Positions 1-7,881 of a stretch of 64,000 bases of DNA are shown piece by piece. Source of the stretch: Streptomyces sp. NBC_01485 (GTDB lineage: Bacteria; Actinomycetota; Actinomycetes; Streptomycetales; Streptomycetaceae). Made by a program: the position numbers and the translations under genes. The stretch's first letter is position 1. Every line of letters starts with the position of its first letter. Location: assembly GCF_036227125.1 (NCBI RefSeq), contig NZ_CP109435.1, positions 3,534,001 through 3,598,000 of the forward strand, read 5' to 3'. The notes below the pieces were generated by a model. The model ran no database searches. It was not told where the DNA came from and saw nothing but the letters and a program-made list of their open reading frames with translations.

Positions 1-83
1 TACGAATCCCCTCGTTCGGGGGAGAGCTACGGGGGAGGTCGGGGCGGGCTTCGGGGGAGGTCGGGGGCGGGCTTCGGGGAGGG
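1..83. repeat. G-rich imperfect direct repeat at window edge
   Basis: The segment holds two imperfect copies of a roughly 22-bp G-rich unit (about 36-57 and 58-79), just past the stop codon of the ROK regulator. No gene is visible. It may be a 3' untranslated or terminator region, but no clean hairpin is seen. Confidence 0.4.
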
Positions 84-1427
84 CTACCCGTCCCCCCGGC
101 CGAACACCGGTGCCAGCGACAACTGTGCCGCGCCCTCCGCGACCGCTCGGGCTCCGCCGGGAGCGAGGCGTACCGGAACGGCGCCCTCCGGGGAGCCCTC
201 GCGGCGGGCGCGGGCGTCGAGGACGGCGGCGACTCCGTGGACGAACGGCGCCGGGTCGGCGGCGATCGTACGGCCGCCCAGCAGCACGGCGTCGATGTCG
301 AGCAGTCCGGCGAGGTTCGCGGCGGCCTCGCCGAGCACGCGTGCCGCCTCGGCCACGTCCCCCCGGCCGATGGCCGCCAGGCACAGCGCCTCGACGCAGC
401 CCCGGTTGCCGCAGGTGCAGGGCGGCCCGTCCAACTGGATGACCTGGTGTCCGAACTCCCCCGCGCCGGTGCGGGCGCCCCGGTGCACGGTCCCGCCGAT
501 CACCAGGCCGGCGCCGAGGCCCGTCCCGAGGTGGAGGCAGGCGAAGGAGCCGCGCTCGCCGCCGACGGCGAGGCCGAGCGCGGCGGCGTTGGTGTCCTTG
601 TCGACGATCACCGGCACCCCGAGACGCGCCGCCAGCACGTCCCGCAACGGAAACCCGTCCCACTCGGGAAACCCGGTGACCCGGTGCAGCACGCCATGGG
701 TGTGATCGAGGGGGCCGGGGAGGGCTACACCGACGCCGAGGAGGGGGGGCGCGGGGGGCTTAGCGGGAGCGCTCGGTGCGGCGGGCGCGGTCGGCGCGAG
801 ACCCGCACTCGGGGTCAGGGTCGGAGTCGGAGTCGGAGTCGGGGCAGGCGTCGGGGCCAGAGTCGAGGCCGGAGTCAGGGACAGGCCCAGGGGTTCTCCG
901 GCGAGGACGCCCCCGAGGACCCCGGCCGCCCCCGCCGTCTCCGCCACCTCCATCACCCCCCGCACCTCCCGCACCACCGCCCCCACCACCGTCTCCGCCC
1001 CCGCGCCCAGCGACAGCGGGACGCACCGCTCCCCCACCACGCGCCCGTCGAGTTCGGCCAGCACCACCCGCAGCTCGTCGCGGTCCAGGTGGACGCCGAT
1101 CGCGTGGCCGGCCTCGGGGACCAGGCGCAGGACCGTGCGCGGCTTGCCGCCGGTCGAGGCGCGGTGGCCCGCCTCCGCCGCCAGCCCCTCCTGCCGCAGC
1201 CGGGCGGTGATCTTGCTGACCGCCTGCGGGGTGAGCCCGGTGCGCTCGGCGAGTTCGAGCCGGCTGATGCCGTCCGGGCCGGCCGTGCGCAGCAGGTCGA
1301 GCACGAGCGCGGCGTTGTGGTTGCGCAGGGCCAGCAGGTTGACGCCTGTGCCTACACCCGGACCTCTGCCTACGCCCGTACCTACGCCTGTGCCCGTGTT
1401 GCGGCCGACGCCGTTCGTCCTGTTCAC
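84..1427 (-). CDS. ROK-family transcriptional regulator with low-complexity inserts
   Basis: A 447-aa ROK (NagC/XylR-type) regulator starting at a GTG. Residues about 30-85 form a winged helix-turn-helix and residues about 105-440 a ROK sugar-kinase-like domain. E324 and H327 of the GEFGH motif and the zinc motif CTCGNRGC (C337, C339, C344) are present; the usual Asn-Asp-Ala-Asn loop reads DKDTN (276-280) with D278 retained. Two stretches are not family-like: a Gly/Thr/Val repeat at the N terminus (residues 4-29) and a Pro/Thr/Ala-rich insert at 184-228. Both are encoded by imperfect hexanucleotide repeats. It is divergent from the oxidoreductase gene, with a ROK-like palindrome at 1453-1475, so it probably controls that operon and itself. 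The sugar ligand is unknown. Confidence 0.88.
   Translation of the reverse strand: MNRTNGVGRNTGTGVGTGVGRGPGVGTGVNLLALRNHNAALVLDLLRTAGPDGISRLELAERTGLTPQAVSKITARLRQEGLAAEAGHRASTGGKPRTVLRLVPEAGHAIGVHLDRDELRVVLAELDGRVVGERCVPLSLGAGAETVVGAVVREVRGVMEVAETAGAAGVLGGVLAGEPLGLSLTPASTLAPTPAPTPTPTPTLTPSAGLAPTAPAAPSAPAKPPAPPLLGVGVALPGPLDHTHGVLHRVTGFPEWDGFPLRDVLAARLGVPVIVDKDTNAAALGLAVGGERGSFACLHLGTGLGAGLVIGGTVHRGARTGAGEFGHQVIQLDGPPCTCGNRGCVEALCLAAIGRGDVAEAARVLGEAAANLAGLLDIDAVLLGGRTIAADPAPFVHGVAAVLDARARREGSPEGAVPVRLAPGGARAVAEGAAQLSLAPVFGRGDG
744..878 (-). repeat. In-frame hexanucleotide repeat, Pro/Thr-rich insert in ROK domain
   Basis: Imperfect tandem copies of a GGAGTC-like hexamer (best around 815-845) encode alternating Pro-Thr in the middle of the ROK domain. 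Length changes in multiples of six would keep the frame, so this segment may vary between strains. Confidence 0.6.
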
Positions 1428-1452
1428 GCCCCCATTCTCACCCGCGCTTGCG

Positions 1453-1475
1453 CTTTGGCAACAGCGTTGTGAAAG
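1453..1475. promoter_or_regulatory. Palindromic ROK-type operator
   Basis: The 23-bp sequence has the form CTTTnnCAACnnnGTTGnnAAAG and is a perfect palindrome outside the n positions. It lies between the divergent ROK regulator (start 1427) and the oxidoreductase (start 1484), only 8 bp from the latter's start, overlapping its ribosome-binding region. ROK repressors generally bind palindromes in such positions, so autoregulation plus repression of the operon is the natural inference. Confidence 0.7.
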
Positions 1476-1483
1476 TGGAGCCC

Positions 1484-2587
1484 ATGACAGGTACTCCTCT
1501 CCGCGTGGGCCTGATCGGCTACGGTCTCGCCGGCTCCGTCTTCCACGCCCCGCTGATCGCCGCGACCGAGGGCCTCGTCCTCGACACGGTGGTCACCTCG
1601 AACCCCGAGCGGCAGGAGCAGGCCCGCGCCGAGTTCCCGGACGTACGCGTCACCGCCACCCCCGACGGCCTCCTCGCCCGCGCCGACGAGCTGGACCTGG
1701 TCGTCGTCGCGTCCCCGAACAGGACGCACGTCCCGCTCGCGACCGCCGCCCTGAAGGCCGGTCTGCCGGTCGTCGTCGACAAGCCGGTCGCCGGCACCGC
1801 GGCCGAGGCGCGTGAGCTGGCCGCCCTCGCCGAGGAGCGCGGCCTGCTCCTCTCCGTCTTCCAGAACCGCCGCTGGGACAGCGACTTCCTGACCCTGCGG
1901 GCACTGCTGGCGGACGGCGAGCTGGGCGACGTATGGCGCTTCGAGTCCCGGTTCGAGCGGTGGCGGCCACTGCCGAAGGGCGGCTGGCGGGAGTCCGGCG
2001 ACCCGGAAGAGATCGGAGGTCTGCTCTACGACCTCGGCAGCCACATCGTCGACCAGGCACTGGTCCTGTTCGGCCCGGTGGTCTCCGTCTACGCCGAGAC
2101 GGACGTCCGCCGGCCGGGCGCGGAGACGGACGACGACACGTTCATCGCGCTGACGCACGCGGGCGGCGCCCGTTCCCACCTCCACGTCTCCGCGACGACC
2201 GCCCAACTCGGGCCGCGCTTCCGGGTGTTGGGCTCGACGGCGGGCTACGTGAAGTACGGCCTGGATCCGCAGGAGGCGGCCCTGCGGGCGGGCGGGCGAC
2301 CCGGCGGCTCGGGCTCAGGATCCCGTTCTGGCTCCGACTCCGGTGACTGGGGTACGGAGCCGGAGGAGCTGTGGGGGCGTGTCGGTGCCGGAGAGTCGCC
2401 GCTGACCGGCGGCGGACGACCCGTACGGTCCCTCCCCGGCGACTACCCGGCCTACTACGCTGCGGTGGCCAAGGCACTGATCGACGGCGGCCCCAATCCG
2501 GTGACCGCCGTCGAGGCGGCCGCCGCCCTCGACGTCCTGGAGGCGGCCCGCCGTTCGGCACGAGACAAGGTGGCGGTGACGCTGTAA
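1484..2587 (+). CDS. Gfo/Idh/MocA-family oxidoreductase
   Basis: A 367-aa NAD(P)-dependent oxidoreductase of the Gfo/Idh/MocA family, which typically oxidises or epimerises sugars and inositols. The N-terminal Rossmann fold has the GLIGYGLAGSVFH loop at residues 7-19, followed by a DKPVAG motif where the family has the catalytic EKP-type lysine. The C-terminal dimerisation domain carries a Gly/Ser-rich insert of about 25 residues (encoded near 2285-2350). The ATG at 1484 is chosen because GTGGAG precedes it; an in-frame ATG at 1448 would lie upstream of the operator. It overlaps the next gene at TAATG, indicating an operon controlled by the divergent ROK protein. The substrate is not evident. 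Confidence 0.88.
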   Translation: MTGTPLRVGLIGYGLAGSVFHAPLIAATEGLVLDTVVTSNPERQEQARAEFPDVRVTATPDGLLARADELDLVVVASPNRTHVPLATAALKAGLPVVVDKPVAGTAAEARELAALAEERGLLLSVFQNRRWDSDFLTLRALLADGELGDVWRFESRFERWRPLPKGGWRESGDPEEIGGLLYDLGSHIVDQALVLFGPVVSVYAETDVRRPGAETDDDTFIALTHAGGARSHLHVSATTAQLGPRFRVLGSTAGYVKYGLDPQEAALRAGGRPGGSGSGSRSGSDSGDWGTEPEELWGRVGAGESPLTGGGRPVRSLPGDYPAYYAAVAKALIDGGPNPVTAVEAAAALDVLEAARRSARDKVAVTL

Positions 2588-3093
2588 TGGGCACCCACGA
2601 GATCACCCCGAAGTTCACCCCGGAGATCACCCCGAGCCTGGAGGAGCTCCAGCGCCAGGAACGGCGGCTGGTCTTCCGCCAGTTCACGAACGACGACGCG
2701 TGGGCGCTCGGCTCACTGCTGGTGGAGCTGGCCCGCGAGCGCCAGGCGCCGGTCGCCGTCGACATCCACCGGGCCGGCCAGCAGCTCTTCCACGCGGCCC
2801 TGCCCGGCTCGACCCCCGACAACGACGCCTGGATCGCCCGCAAGCGCCGGGTCGTGGAACGCTTCGGCGCCTCCTCCTACCTGGTGGGCGCCCGCTACCG
2901 CGCGAAGGGCACGACGTTCGAGGACTCCGCCCGCCTGGACCTGGACGAGTACGCGGCCCACGGCGGCTCCTTCCCCATCAACGTGGAGGGCGTGGGCATC
3001 GTGGGCGCGGTGACGGTGTCGGGCCTGCCGCAACTGGAGGACCACCGGTTCGTGGTGGAGGTACTGCAACAGTTCCTGGAGAAGTACCTGTAG
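2587..3093 (+). CDS. DUF336-type (GlcG/HbpS superfamily) protein
   Basis: A 168-aa protein resembling the UPF0303 branch of the DUF336 superfamily, sometimes labelled heme-degrading domain-containing. The C-terminal half has the typical FPINVEGVGIVGAVTVSGLP pattern. There is no signal peptide, so it is probably cytoplasmic. It is translationally coupled to the oxidoreductase (the TAA and ATG share a base), so the two probably act together in the same sugar or inositol pathway. The exact reaction is unknown; heme degradation is not supported by context. Confidence 0.75.
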   Translation: MGTHEITPKFTPEITPSLEELQRQERRLVFRQFTNDDAWALGSLLVELARERQAPVAVDIHRAGQQLFHAALPGSTPDNDAWIARKRRVVERFGASSYLVGARYRAKGTTFEDSARLDLDEYAAHGGSFPINVEGVGIVGAVTVSGLPQLEDHRFVVEVLQQFLEKYL

Positions 3094-3106
3094 GTGCCCC
3101 ACCCAA

Positions 3107-3192
3107 GGGGCGCGGGGAACTGCGGGCGGGGAACTGCGCGAGCAGCCACGGACTGCCTGCCGCCGACGAACCACCGCAGTTCCCCCGCCCCC
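3107..3192. terminator. Long hairpin between convergent genes
   Basis: The arms GGGGCGCGGGGAACTGCG (3107-3124) and CGCAGTTCCCCCGCCCCC (3175-3192) are complementary at 16 of 18 positions, and a second GGGGAACTGCG copy sits inside the left half (3129-3139). It lies between the convergent DUF336 and FAH genes. Similar GGGGAACTGCG hairpins are a dispersed repeat in Streptomyces chromosomes and probably act as bidirectional terminators. Confidence 0.65.
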
Positions 3193-3204
3193 GTAGCGGA
3201 GCGT

Positions 3205-4062
3205 CTACGCGTCCTTGAACTCCTGCCGTTGCCTGCCCAGCCCGGCGATCTCGAGCTCCACCACGTCACCGGCCCGCAGGAACGGCTTCGGCTCGGGTGC
3301 GCCCAGCGCCACCCCCGCGGGCGTCCCGGTGTTGATGACATCCCCGGGATAGAGGGTCATGAACTGGCTGACGTACCGCACGACCTCCCCTACGGGAAAG
3401 ATCTGCTCGGCCGTCGTCCCGTCCTGCTTCAGCTCCCCGTTGACCCAGAGCTTCAGGGAGAGTTCCTGCGGGTCGGGCACCTCGTCGGCCGTCACCAGCC
3501 ACGGCCCGAGCGGATTGAACGTCTCGCAGTTCTTCCCCTTGTCCCAGGTCCCGCCCCGCTCGATCTGGAACTCCCGCTCGGACACGTCGTGCGCGACGGC
3601 GTACCCCGCGACATGCGCGAGCCCTTCCTCCGCCGACCCCAGATAGCGTGCCGTGCGCCCGATGACGACCGCCAACTCCACCTCCCAGTCGGTCTTCACG
3701 GACCCACGGGGGACGAGCACCGTGTCGTACGGCCCGACGACCGTGTCCGCCGCCTTGAAGAAGATGACGGGCTCGGCGGGCGGCTCGGCCCCGGTCTCCC
3801 GGGCGTGGTCGTGGTAGTTCAGCCCGATGCACACGATCTTGCCGATCCGGGCCAGCGGCGGCCCGATCCGCAGCCCGGTCGGCTCCAGCGCCGGCAACTG
3901 TCCGGCCTCGGCGGCGGCCCGGACCCGGCCGAGCGCCGCGTCGTCGGCGAGCAGCGCGCCGTCGATGTCGTCCACGACGCCCGACAGGTCACGCAGCGTT
4001 TCGTCGGCCTCGAGCAGTGCGGGGCGCTCCGCGCCCGCCGTACCGACTCGCAGCAGCTTCAT
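3205..4062 (-). CDS. Fumarylacetoacetate hydrolase-family protein
   Basis: A 285-aa member of the FAH family, metal-dependent enzymes that hydrolyse or decarboxylate acylpyruvate-like compounds. The N-terminal cap domain (about 1-75) is followed by the core with GKIVCIGLNYHDHA, the metal-binding DWEVELAVVIG segment and the C-terminal TPAGVALG loop. No signal peptide is seen. Similar proteins include 2-hydroxyhepta-2,4-diene-1,7-dioate isomerase and fumarylpyruvate hydrolase, and the sequence alone does not decide between them. It is monocistronic and convergent with the DUF336 gene. Confidence 0.88.
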   Translation of the reverse strand: MKLLRVGTAGAERPALLEADETLRDLSGVVDDIDGALLADDAALGRVRAAAEAGQLPALEPTGLRIGPPLARIGKIVCIGLNYHDHARETGAEPPAEPVIFFKAADTVVGPYDTVLVPRGSVKTDWEVELAVVIGRTARYLGSAEEGLAHVAGYAVAHDVSEREFQIERGGTWDKGKNCETFNPLGPWLVTADEVPDPQELSLKLWVNGELKQDGTTAEQIFPVGEVVRYVSQFMTLYPGDVINTGTPAGVALGAPEPKPFLRAGDVVELEIAGLGRQRQEFKDA

Positions 4063-4224
4063 GGTCCGTCACCATCTCCCTCGATCGCGGAGCGTCCGCC
4101 GACGGGTGCAGCCATCGGACGACTGGTCGATCCTCCAAGCTGAACGTCCGCTCCGCAATACCCGGTTCACGTACTGGACCCTGGTTGCTCTGCGCGCCGG
4201 TCCTGGTCCTGATCGGTCCTGGTC

Positions 4225-4968
4225 CTACGAGTAGAGAACCGCCCGTTCGACCGCGCTCCACGTCGAACTCGTGATGACGTACAGCGCTGCGGCCAGCGGT
4301 ACGACGGCCACGGTGACCAGCGTGAAGAAGGACAGGAACGGCACGGCCTTGGCGACCGCGCCGAGCCCGGGCACCTGCTCACCGGCGGCGACCTGCGGCA
4401 ACGGCCTCCGCCTCGCCCGTACGAAGTTGAAGGACGCGACGGTCGCGACGACGGCGAACAGCCCGAGGTAGACCAGTCCCGCCGCGCCGAACACCCCGCC
4501 CCCGGACCCGGTCAGCGCGTCCGTCCAGCGGTCGCCGAGGGGCGCGGCGAAGAGCTGATGGCCGAGCAGCCCGTTGGCCTCGCCGCCGATCGAGGAGCTG
4601 GAGAAGAGGTGGTAGAGGAGGAAGAAGGCGGGCAACTGGCAGAGGCTGGGCAGCAGTCCGGACAGCGGCGACACCTTTTCCTCGGCGTGCAGGTCCAGCA
4701 CCGCCCGCTGGAGTTTCTCGGGGTTCCTGGCGTGCTTCCTGCGCAGTTCGGCGATCCTCGGCTGCAACGCCGTACGGGCCTTCTGTCCCCGGGCGGCCGC
4801 GCGGGACAGGGGATGGACGAGGAGTCGTACGAGTGCGGTGAACAGGACGATCGCGGCTGCCGCGGCTGCGGCGCCGAACAGGGGCTGGAGCAGGTCGGCG
4901 AGGTGCTCGACCAGGCCGGCGAAAACGGACATGGGTGAAGACAGCGCTGCGGGCATGGCTACGGACAT
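4225..4968 (-). CDS. YidC/Oxa1-family membrane insertase
   Basis: A 247-aa member of the YidC/Oxa1 family, which inserts proteins into the cytoplasmic membrane. It lacks the large periplasmic domain of proteobacterial YidC and has about five hydrophobic segments, with a charged cytosolic loop rich in Arg/Lys after the first (KARTALQPRIAELRRKHARN). The ATG at 4968 has GGAGG about 11 bases upstream; internal starts at 4956 or 4932 would lose up to 12 residues. Streptomyces usually carries another YidC beside rnpA and jag, so this is probably an additional paralogue. It is followed upstream by a small DUF6412-like membrane protein in the same direction. Confidence 0.85.
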   Translation of the reverse strand: MSVAMPAALSSPMSVFAGLVEHLADLLQPLFGAAAAAAAIVLFTALVRLLVHPLSRAAARGQKARTALQPRIAELRRKHARNPEKLQRAVLDLHAEEKVSPLSGLLPSLCQLPAFFLLYHLFSSSSIGGEANGLLGHQLFAAPLGDRWTDALTGSGGGVFGAAGLVYLGLFAVVATVASFNFVRARRRPLPQVAAGEQVPGLGAVAKAVPFLSFFTLVTVAVVPLAAALYVITSSTWSAVERAVLYS

Positions 4969-5080
4969 GGGAGAGGAGCCCTCCGGGGGTCTCGTCGTGC
5001 CGAGGAGAACGCGGTTGACGGTTCACGGTTGACGGCATGACGACCCGCGCGGGGTCACCCGATGAGGCGGGAGGGGTGCC

Positions 5081-5398
5081 CTACGCGGCGGTCGTCGGGA
5101 GGGCGTGGCCGGGCGCGCGGGGGCGGGGCCGGCCGGAGGCGTCGGGGTCACGTTGCGGCAGGAAGGCCGTACGGCGGGCCCGGTCCCTGATGGCCGTACG
5201 CACCCGGGTGGGCGGGACGGCGGGGGCGCTGCGCGCGGCGACGAGCGTGCAGACGGCGAGTGCGGAACCGGCGGCGGCGGTCGCGGCGAGCGCGACGGTG
5301 GCGGACAGGCTGCCGGCGTCGAGGAGGAGGACGTCGAGGAAGACGAGGAACAGCAGCACGGGGGCGGCACGGCGCGACGCCAACCGACCGCCCGTCAT
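5081..5398 (-). CDS. Small membrane protein, DUF6412-like
   Basis: A 105-aa protein with two adjacent hydrophobic segments (about residues 9-45) and a basic C-terminal half (TRVRTAIRDRARRTAFLPQRDPDASGRPRPR). It resembles the DUF6412 proteins found next to YidC-like genes in Streptomyces. The start at 5398 is preceded by an AGGGGGCGAGG region; an ATG at 5425 would add nine residues. It is probably transcribed with the insertase gene downstream. Function unknown. Confidence 0.6.
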   Translation of the reverse strand: MTGGRLASRRAAPVLLFLVFLDVLLLDAGSLSATVALAATAAAGSALAVCTLVAARSAPAVPPTRVRTAIRDRARRTAFLPQRDPDASGRPRPRAPGHALPTTAA

Positions 5399-5520
5399 AC
5401 CTCGCCCCCTGTCTCTCCTGCCCATGATGACGTCCGGACCGGCACGAAGGTTCCCGAGGCGGGAATTCGGGTGGGGAGTCGGGTGGGCAGTCGGGTCGGG
5501 AGTTCGCCCCACGCCGGGTA

Positions 5521-5645
5521 CTTGTATCAAGCGTTTGACACAAGATCCGACCGACGGCATCTTGTACTCACCACTTGGTACAAGACCGCTTGACACCAGA
5601 CCCGCTCGACACAACACCGCTTGGCACAAGGCCACTTGACGCAAG
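5521..5645. repeat. Iteron-like array of CTTGNNNCAAG palindromes
   Basis: Seven 11-bp units related to CTTGACACAAG occur at 5521, 5534, 5574, 5589, 5605, 5620 and 5635, with a half-degenerate copy at 5561. The last five are spaced 15-16 bp apart, making a tandem CTTGRCACAAGACCG repeat. Each full unit is itself an inverted repeat (CTTG/CAAG). The array lies upstream of the membrane-protein/GntR operon (starts 5668) and the divergent gene at 5398, and is AT-richer than its surroundings. It looks like a multi-site operator. Confidence 0.7.
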
Positions 5646-5667
5646 CATCACTCACCGGGGGCTCGAC

Positions 5668-6423
5668 ATGATCGACACCGTCCCGCCCGAAAGACTCCTG
5701 GCCCGCGCCGATCTCTGCGCCCGCTGGGCCGGGCTGGCGCTGGGAGCCGTGGTCGCGCAGGCGCTGGCCACCATGGACAGCGACGACATGGCCATGCCCT
5801 TCGTCTCCGCCGTCACCGCGTTCGGGCTGTGCGCGGTCGGCGGGGTCCTGCTCGGCGACTCCCTCACTCCCGCCCCGCAGGAAGCGGTCCGCACCGCCGG
5901 TCTCGCCCCGCGCCGGGTCCGGGACCACGTACCGCCCCGCATGGCCCCGCTGCTCGTCTTCCAGGCGGCCTGCATCGTCGTCCTGCTGACGATCGGGGCC
6001 GCCGCGGCCTCCCCGGACAAGATCGGCCGGACGGGCCGCGCCCTCGCGGTCACCTGCCGCAGCGCGACCAGGCACCTCGGCCCGTGGCCCGGCCTCTACT
6101 ACGCCGCCCCGGTCCTCGTCTCCCTCACCCTCGGCACCGCCGCCTGCGTCTGGTCCCTGCGCCGCATCGCCCACCGCCCGGGCGACAACCTGCGGCGCCA
6201 TGACCGCAGTTGGGCGATCACCGCGGCCTGGGGACTGCTGGTCTCCAGCCAACTGCTGCTCGTCGTCGGGATGATCGCCAGAGTGCTCTTCTACTCGAAG
6301 TGCGCCGGCATGCTGGGCAACGTCACCGCGCTGGTGATCTACCCGCTGGGCCTGCTGAGCCTGTTCAGCCTGGGATGGTGCCTGTTCACGATCGTGATGC
6401 CCCGGGCCGTCGGCGATGAGTGA
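5668..6423 (+). CDS. Integral membrane protein of a GntR-linked operon
   Basis: A 251-aa protein with about five predicted membrane segments (around residues 18-65, 93-112, 137-158, 183-205 and 220-245) and no recognised enzymatic motif. It overlaps the GntR regulator gene by 8 bp, so the two are co-translated. Operons pairing a multi-pass membrane protein with a YtrA-type GntR regulator usually handle envelope stress or efflux, but this one lacks an ABC ATPase. The ATG at 5668 lies 22 bp past the last unit of the CTTG..CAAG array; an upstream in-frame ATG at 5575 would put translation through that array and is unlikely. Confidence 0.7.
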   Translation: MIDTVPPERLLARADLCARWAGLALGAVVAQALATMDSDDMAMPFVSAVTAFGLCAVGGVLLGDSLTPAPQEAVRTAGLAPRRVRDHVPPRMAPLLVFQAACIVVLLTIGAAAASPDKIGRTGRALAVTCRSATRHLGPWPGLYYAAPVLVSLTLGTAACVWSLRRIAHRPGDNLRRHDRSWAITAAWGLLVSSQLLLVVGMIARVLFYSKCAGMLGNVTALVIYPLGLLSLFSLGWCLFTIVMPRAVGDE

Positions 6424-6799
6424 GCCCGCCGTCCGCGTCGACACCACCAGCCAGGTACCGCCGTACGAGCAGATCCGCGCCCAGCTCGGCGCCCTGATCG
6501 TCACCGGCCGGCTGACCGAAGGCGAACGGCTGCCGACCGTACGCCAGCTCGCCTCCGACCTCGGCCTCGCGCCGGGCACGGTGGCCCGCGCCTACCGGGA
6601 GCTGGAGGCCGCCGAGTTGATCCGCACCCGGCGCGGCGCGGGCACCCGGGTGGCCGCGCCCCCGTCCGAACCGGCCCACCCCGACCCGGACCAACTCGCC
6701 ACCCTGGCCCGTGACTTCACCGCCTCCGCCCGCGCCCTGGGCGCCGGCACCGAGGCCGTCCTGACCGCCGTCCGAGAGGCGCTGGAGGAGGGTGCGTAG
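6416..6799 (+). CDS. GntR-family transcriptional regulator, YtrA-like
   Basis: A 127-aa regulator with a GntR winged helix-turn-helix (about residues 12-75; VPPYEQIRAQLGALIVTGRL, then LPTVRQLASDLGLAPGTVARAYRELE) and only a short C-terminal helix region. That length is typical of the YtrA subfamily, which has no large ligand domain. The start ATG overlaps the end of the membrane-protein gene. The CTTG..CAAG array about 20-150 bp before the operon is the best candidate for its binding site. Confidence 0.85.
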   Translation: MSEPAVRVDTTSQVPPYEQIRAQLGALIVTGRLTEGERLPTVRQLASDLGLAPGTVARAYRELEAAELIRTRRGAGTRVAAPPSEPAHPDPDQLATLARDFTASARALGAGTEAVLTAVREALEEGA

Positions 6800-6833
6800 C
6801 CCTGCCCCGGCGGGGGCCTGCCCTCGCGGGGGC

Positions 6834-7658
6834 CTAGTCTCGCGGGGCGGTCGCGGCCAACTCGCCCCACACGACCAGGCGGTACCGGGAGGTGTACTCG
6901 GGGGTGCAGGTGGTGAGGGTGAGGTAGCGGCCGGGGGCGTCGTAGCCGTAGGCGGGCTGGGTGAGGGAACGGGGCACGGGCCGGATGACGCCCGCGTCGC
7001 GGGGTGAGGTCTGCGGCAGGATCTTGTCGACGGTGTAGGTGTAGGTCGCGTCGCGGGTCTCCACCTCCACCTTGTCGCCCTTCCTGAGGCGGTCGAGGTA
7101 CCGGAAGGGCTCGCCGTGGGTGTTGCGATGCCCGGCGACCGCGAAGTTCCCCTGCCCGCCCGGCTGTTGACTGCCGGTGTAGTGGCCGACGTACCCCTTG
7201 TTCAGCACCTGCGCCTTGCTGGTCCCCTCGGCGACGGGGACGCGGAGGCCGAGGCGGGGGATGCGGAGGACGGCGTAGGTCTGGGAGGAGCGGGGGGTGG
7301 ACGAGGACTTCGCCCCGTTCTCCCCGGTGCCGCCGCCCGTGCCACCAGTCGTGCTGCCGCTCGTACCGCCGCCGGGCCGTGTGGACGTACCGGCGGAGCC
7401 GGAGCCGAGGCCGGGCCCGGTGTCGTCGTCGCCGGTGTCCGGGTCGGCGGCCCCCCACTCCCGCTCCAGCGCCGCCACCCTCCGCTCGGCGCCGTCCTTC
7501 GCCTCCCGGTTGGTCCACCACAGCTGGTGCACGACGAGGAGCAGCACCAACACCCCGGTGGTGACGAGGAGTTCGGCACCGTTCCAGAGCACCCGCCGGT
7601 ACCGGGCGTGCCGTCGCCGGGTGCTGTGCTGTACGAGGGGAATCCGTACGCGGGACAC
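6834..7658 (-). CDS. Class E sortase
   Basis: A membrane-anchored transpeptidase of the class E sortase family, which joins LAXTG-tailed proteins to the cell wall in actinobacteria. After an N-terminal membrane segment (LLVTTGVLVLLLVVHQLWW) comes a Ser/Thr/Gly-rich linker and the sortase barrel with the catalytic His in AVAGHRNTHG and the catalytic Cys in TLTTCTPEY, followed by the conserved Arg region (TSRYRLVVWGE). The frame stays open to 7778; GTG codons at 7658 and 7667 are likelier starts because the extra N-terminal residues are Arg-rich and not family-like. It is divergent from the GH30-like gene. A protein with a LATTG tail is encoded at 25259. Confidence 0.88.
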   Translation of the reverse strand: MSRVRIPLVQHSTRRRHARYRRVLWNGAELLVTTGVLVLLLVVHQLWWTNREAKDGAERRVAALEREWGAADPDTGDDDTGPGLGSGSAGTSTRPGGGTSGSTTGGTGGGTGENGAKSSSTPRSSQTYAVLRIPRLGLRVPVAEGTSKAQVLNKGYVGHYTGSQQPGGQGNFAVAGHRNTHGEPFRYLDRLRKGDKVEVETRDATYTYTVDKILPQTSPRDAGVIRPVPRSLTQPAYGYDAPGRYLTLTTCTPEYTSRYRLVVWGELAATAPRD

Positions 7659-7881
7659 GCGGGGCACGATAAGGCGTGCCGGACGAGGTCTCCAGAGCCG
7701 TACGGACCAGAGCTGAGAACCGGACGGACGAGACCTGTCCCGTTCGCCCCGTCGAACCCCTCCGTGTCCTTTCTCCACAGGTTTGTGAAAGGGCTGTCAG
7801 AACTCTCGACAACCCCGTGCGTCGCACCAGATGCTTCGTGTCGGCCGAACGGGACCGGCCACGATGCGAAGCGGAGAAGCC

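Noticed and set aside
237..1472. 411-codon open frame opposite the ROK gene
   Set aside because: It lies antisense to a clear ROK gene and encodes an Arg/Gly/Gln-rich sequence with no domain; typical of high-GC shadow frames.
2587..3093. Heme oxygenase
   Set aside because: The database-style label for this family is misleading; the protein is coupled to a sugar-type oxidoreductase and no heme genes are nearby.
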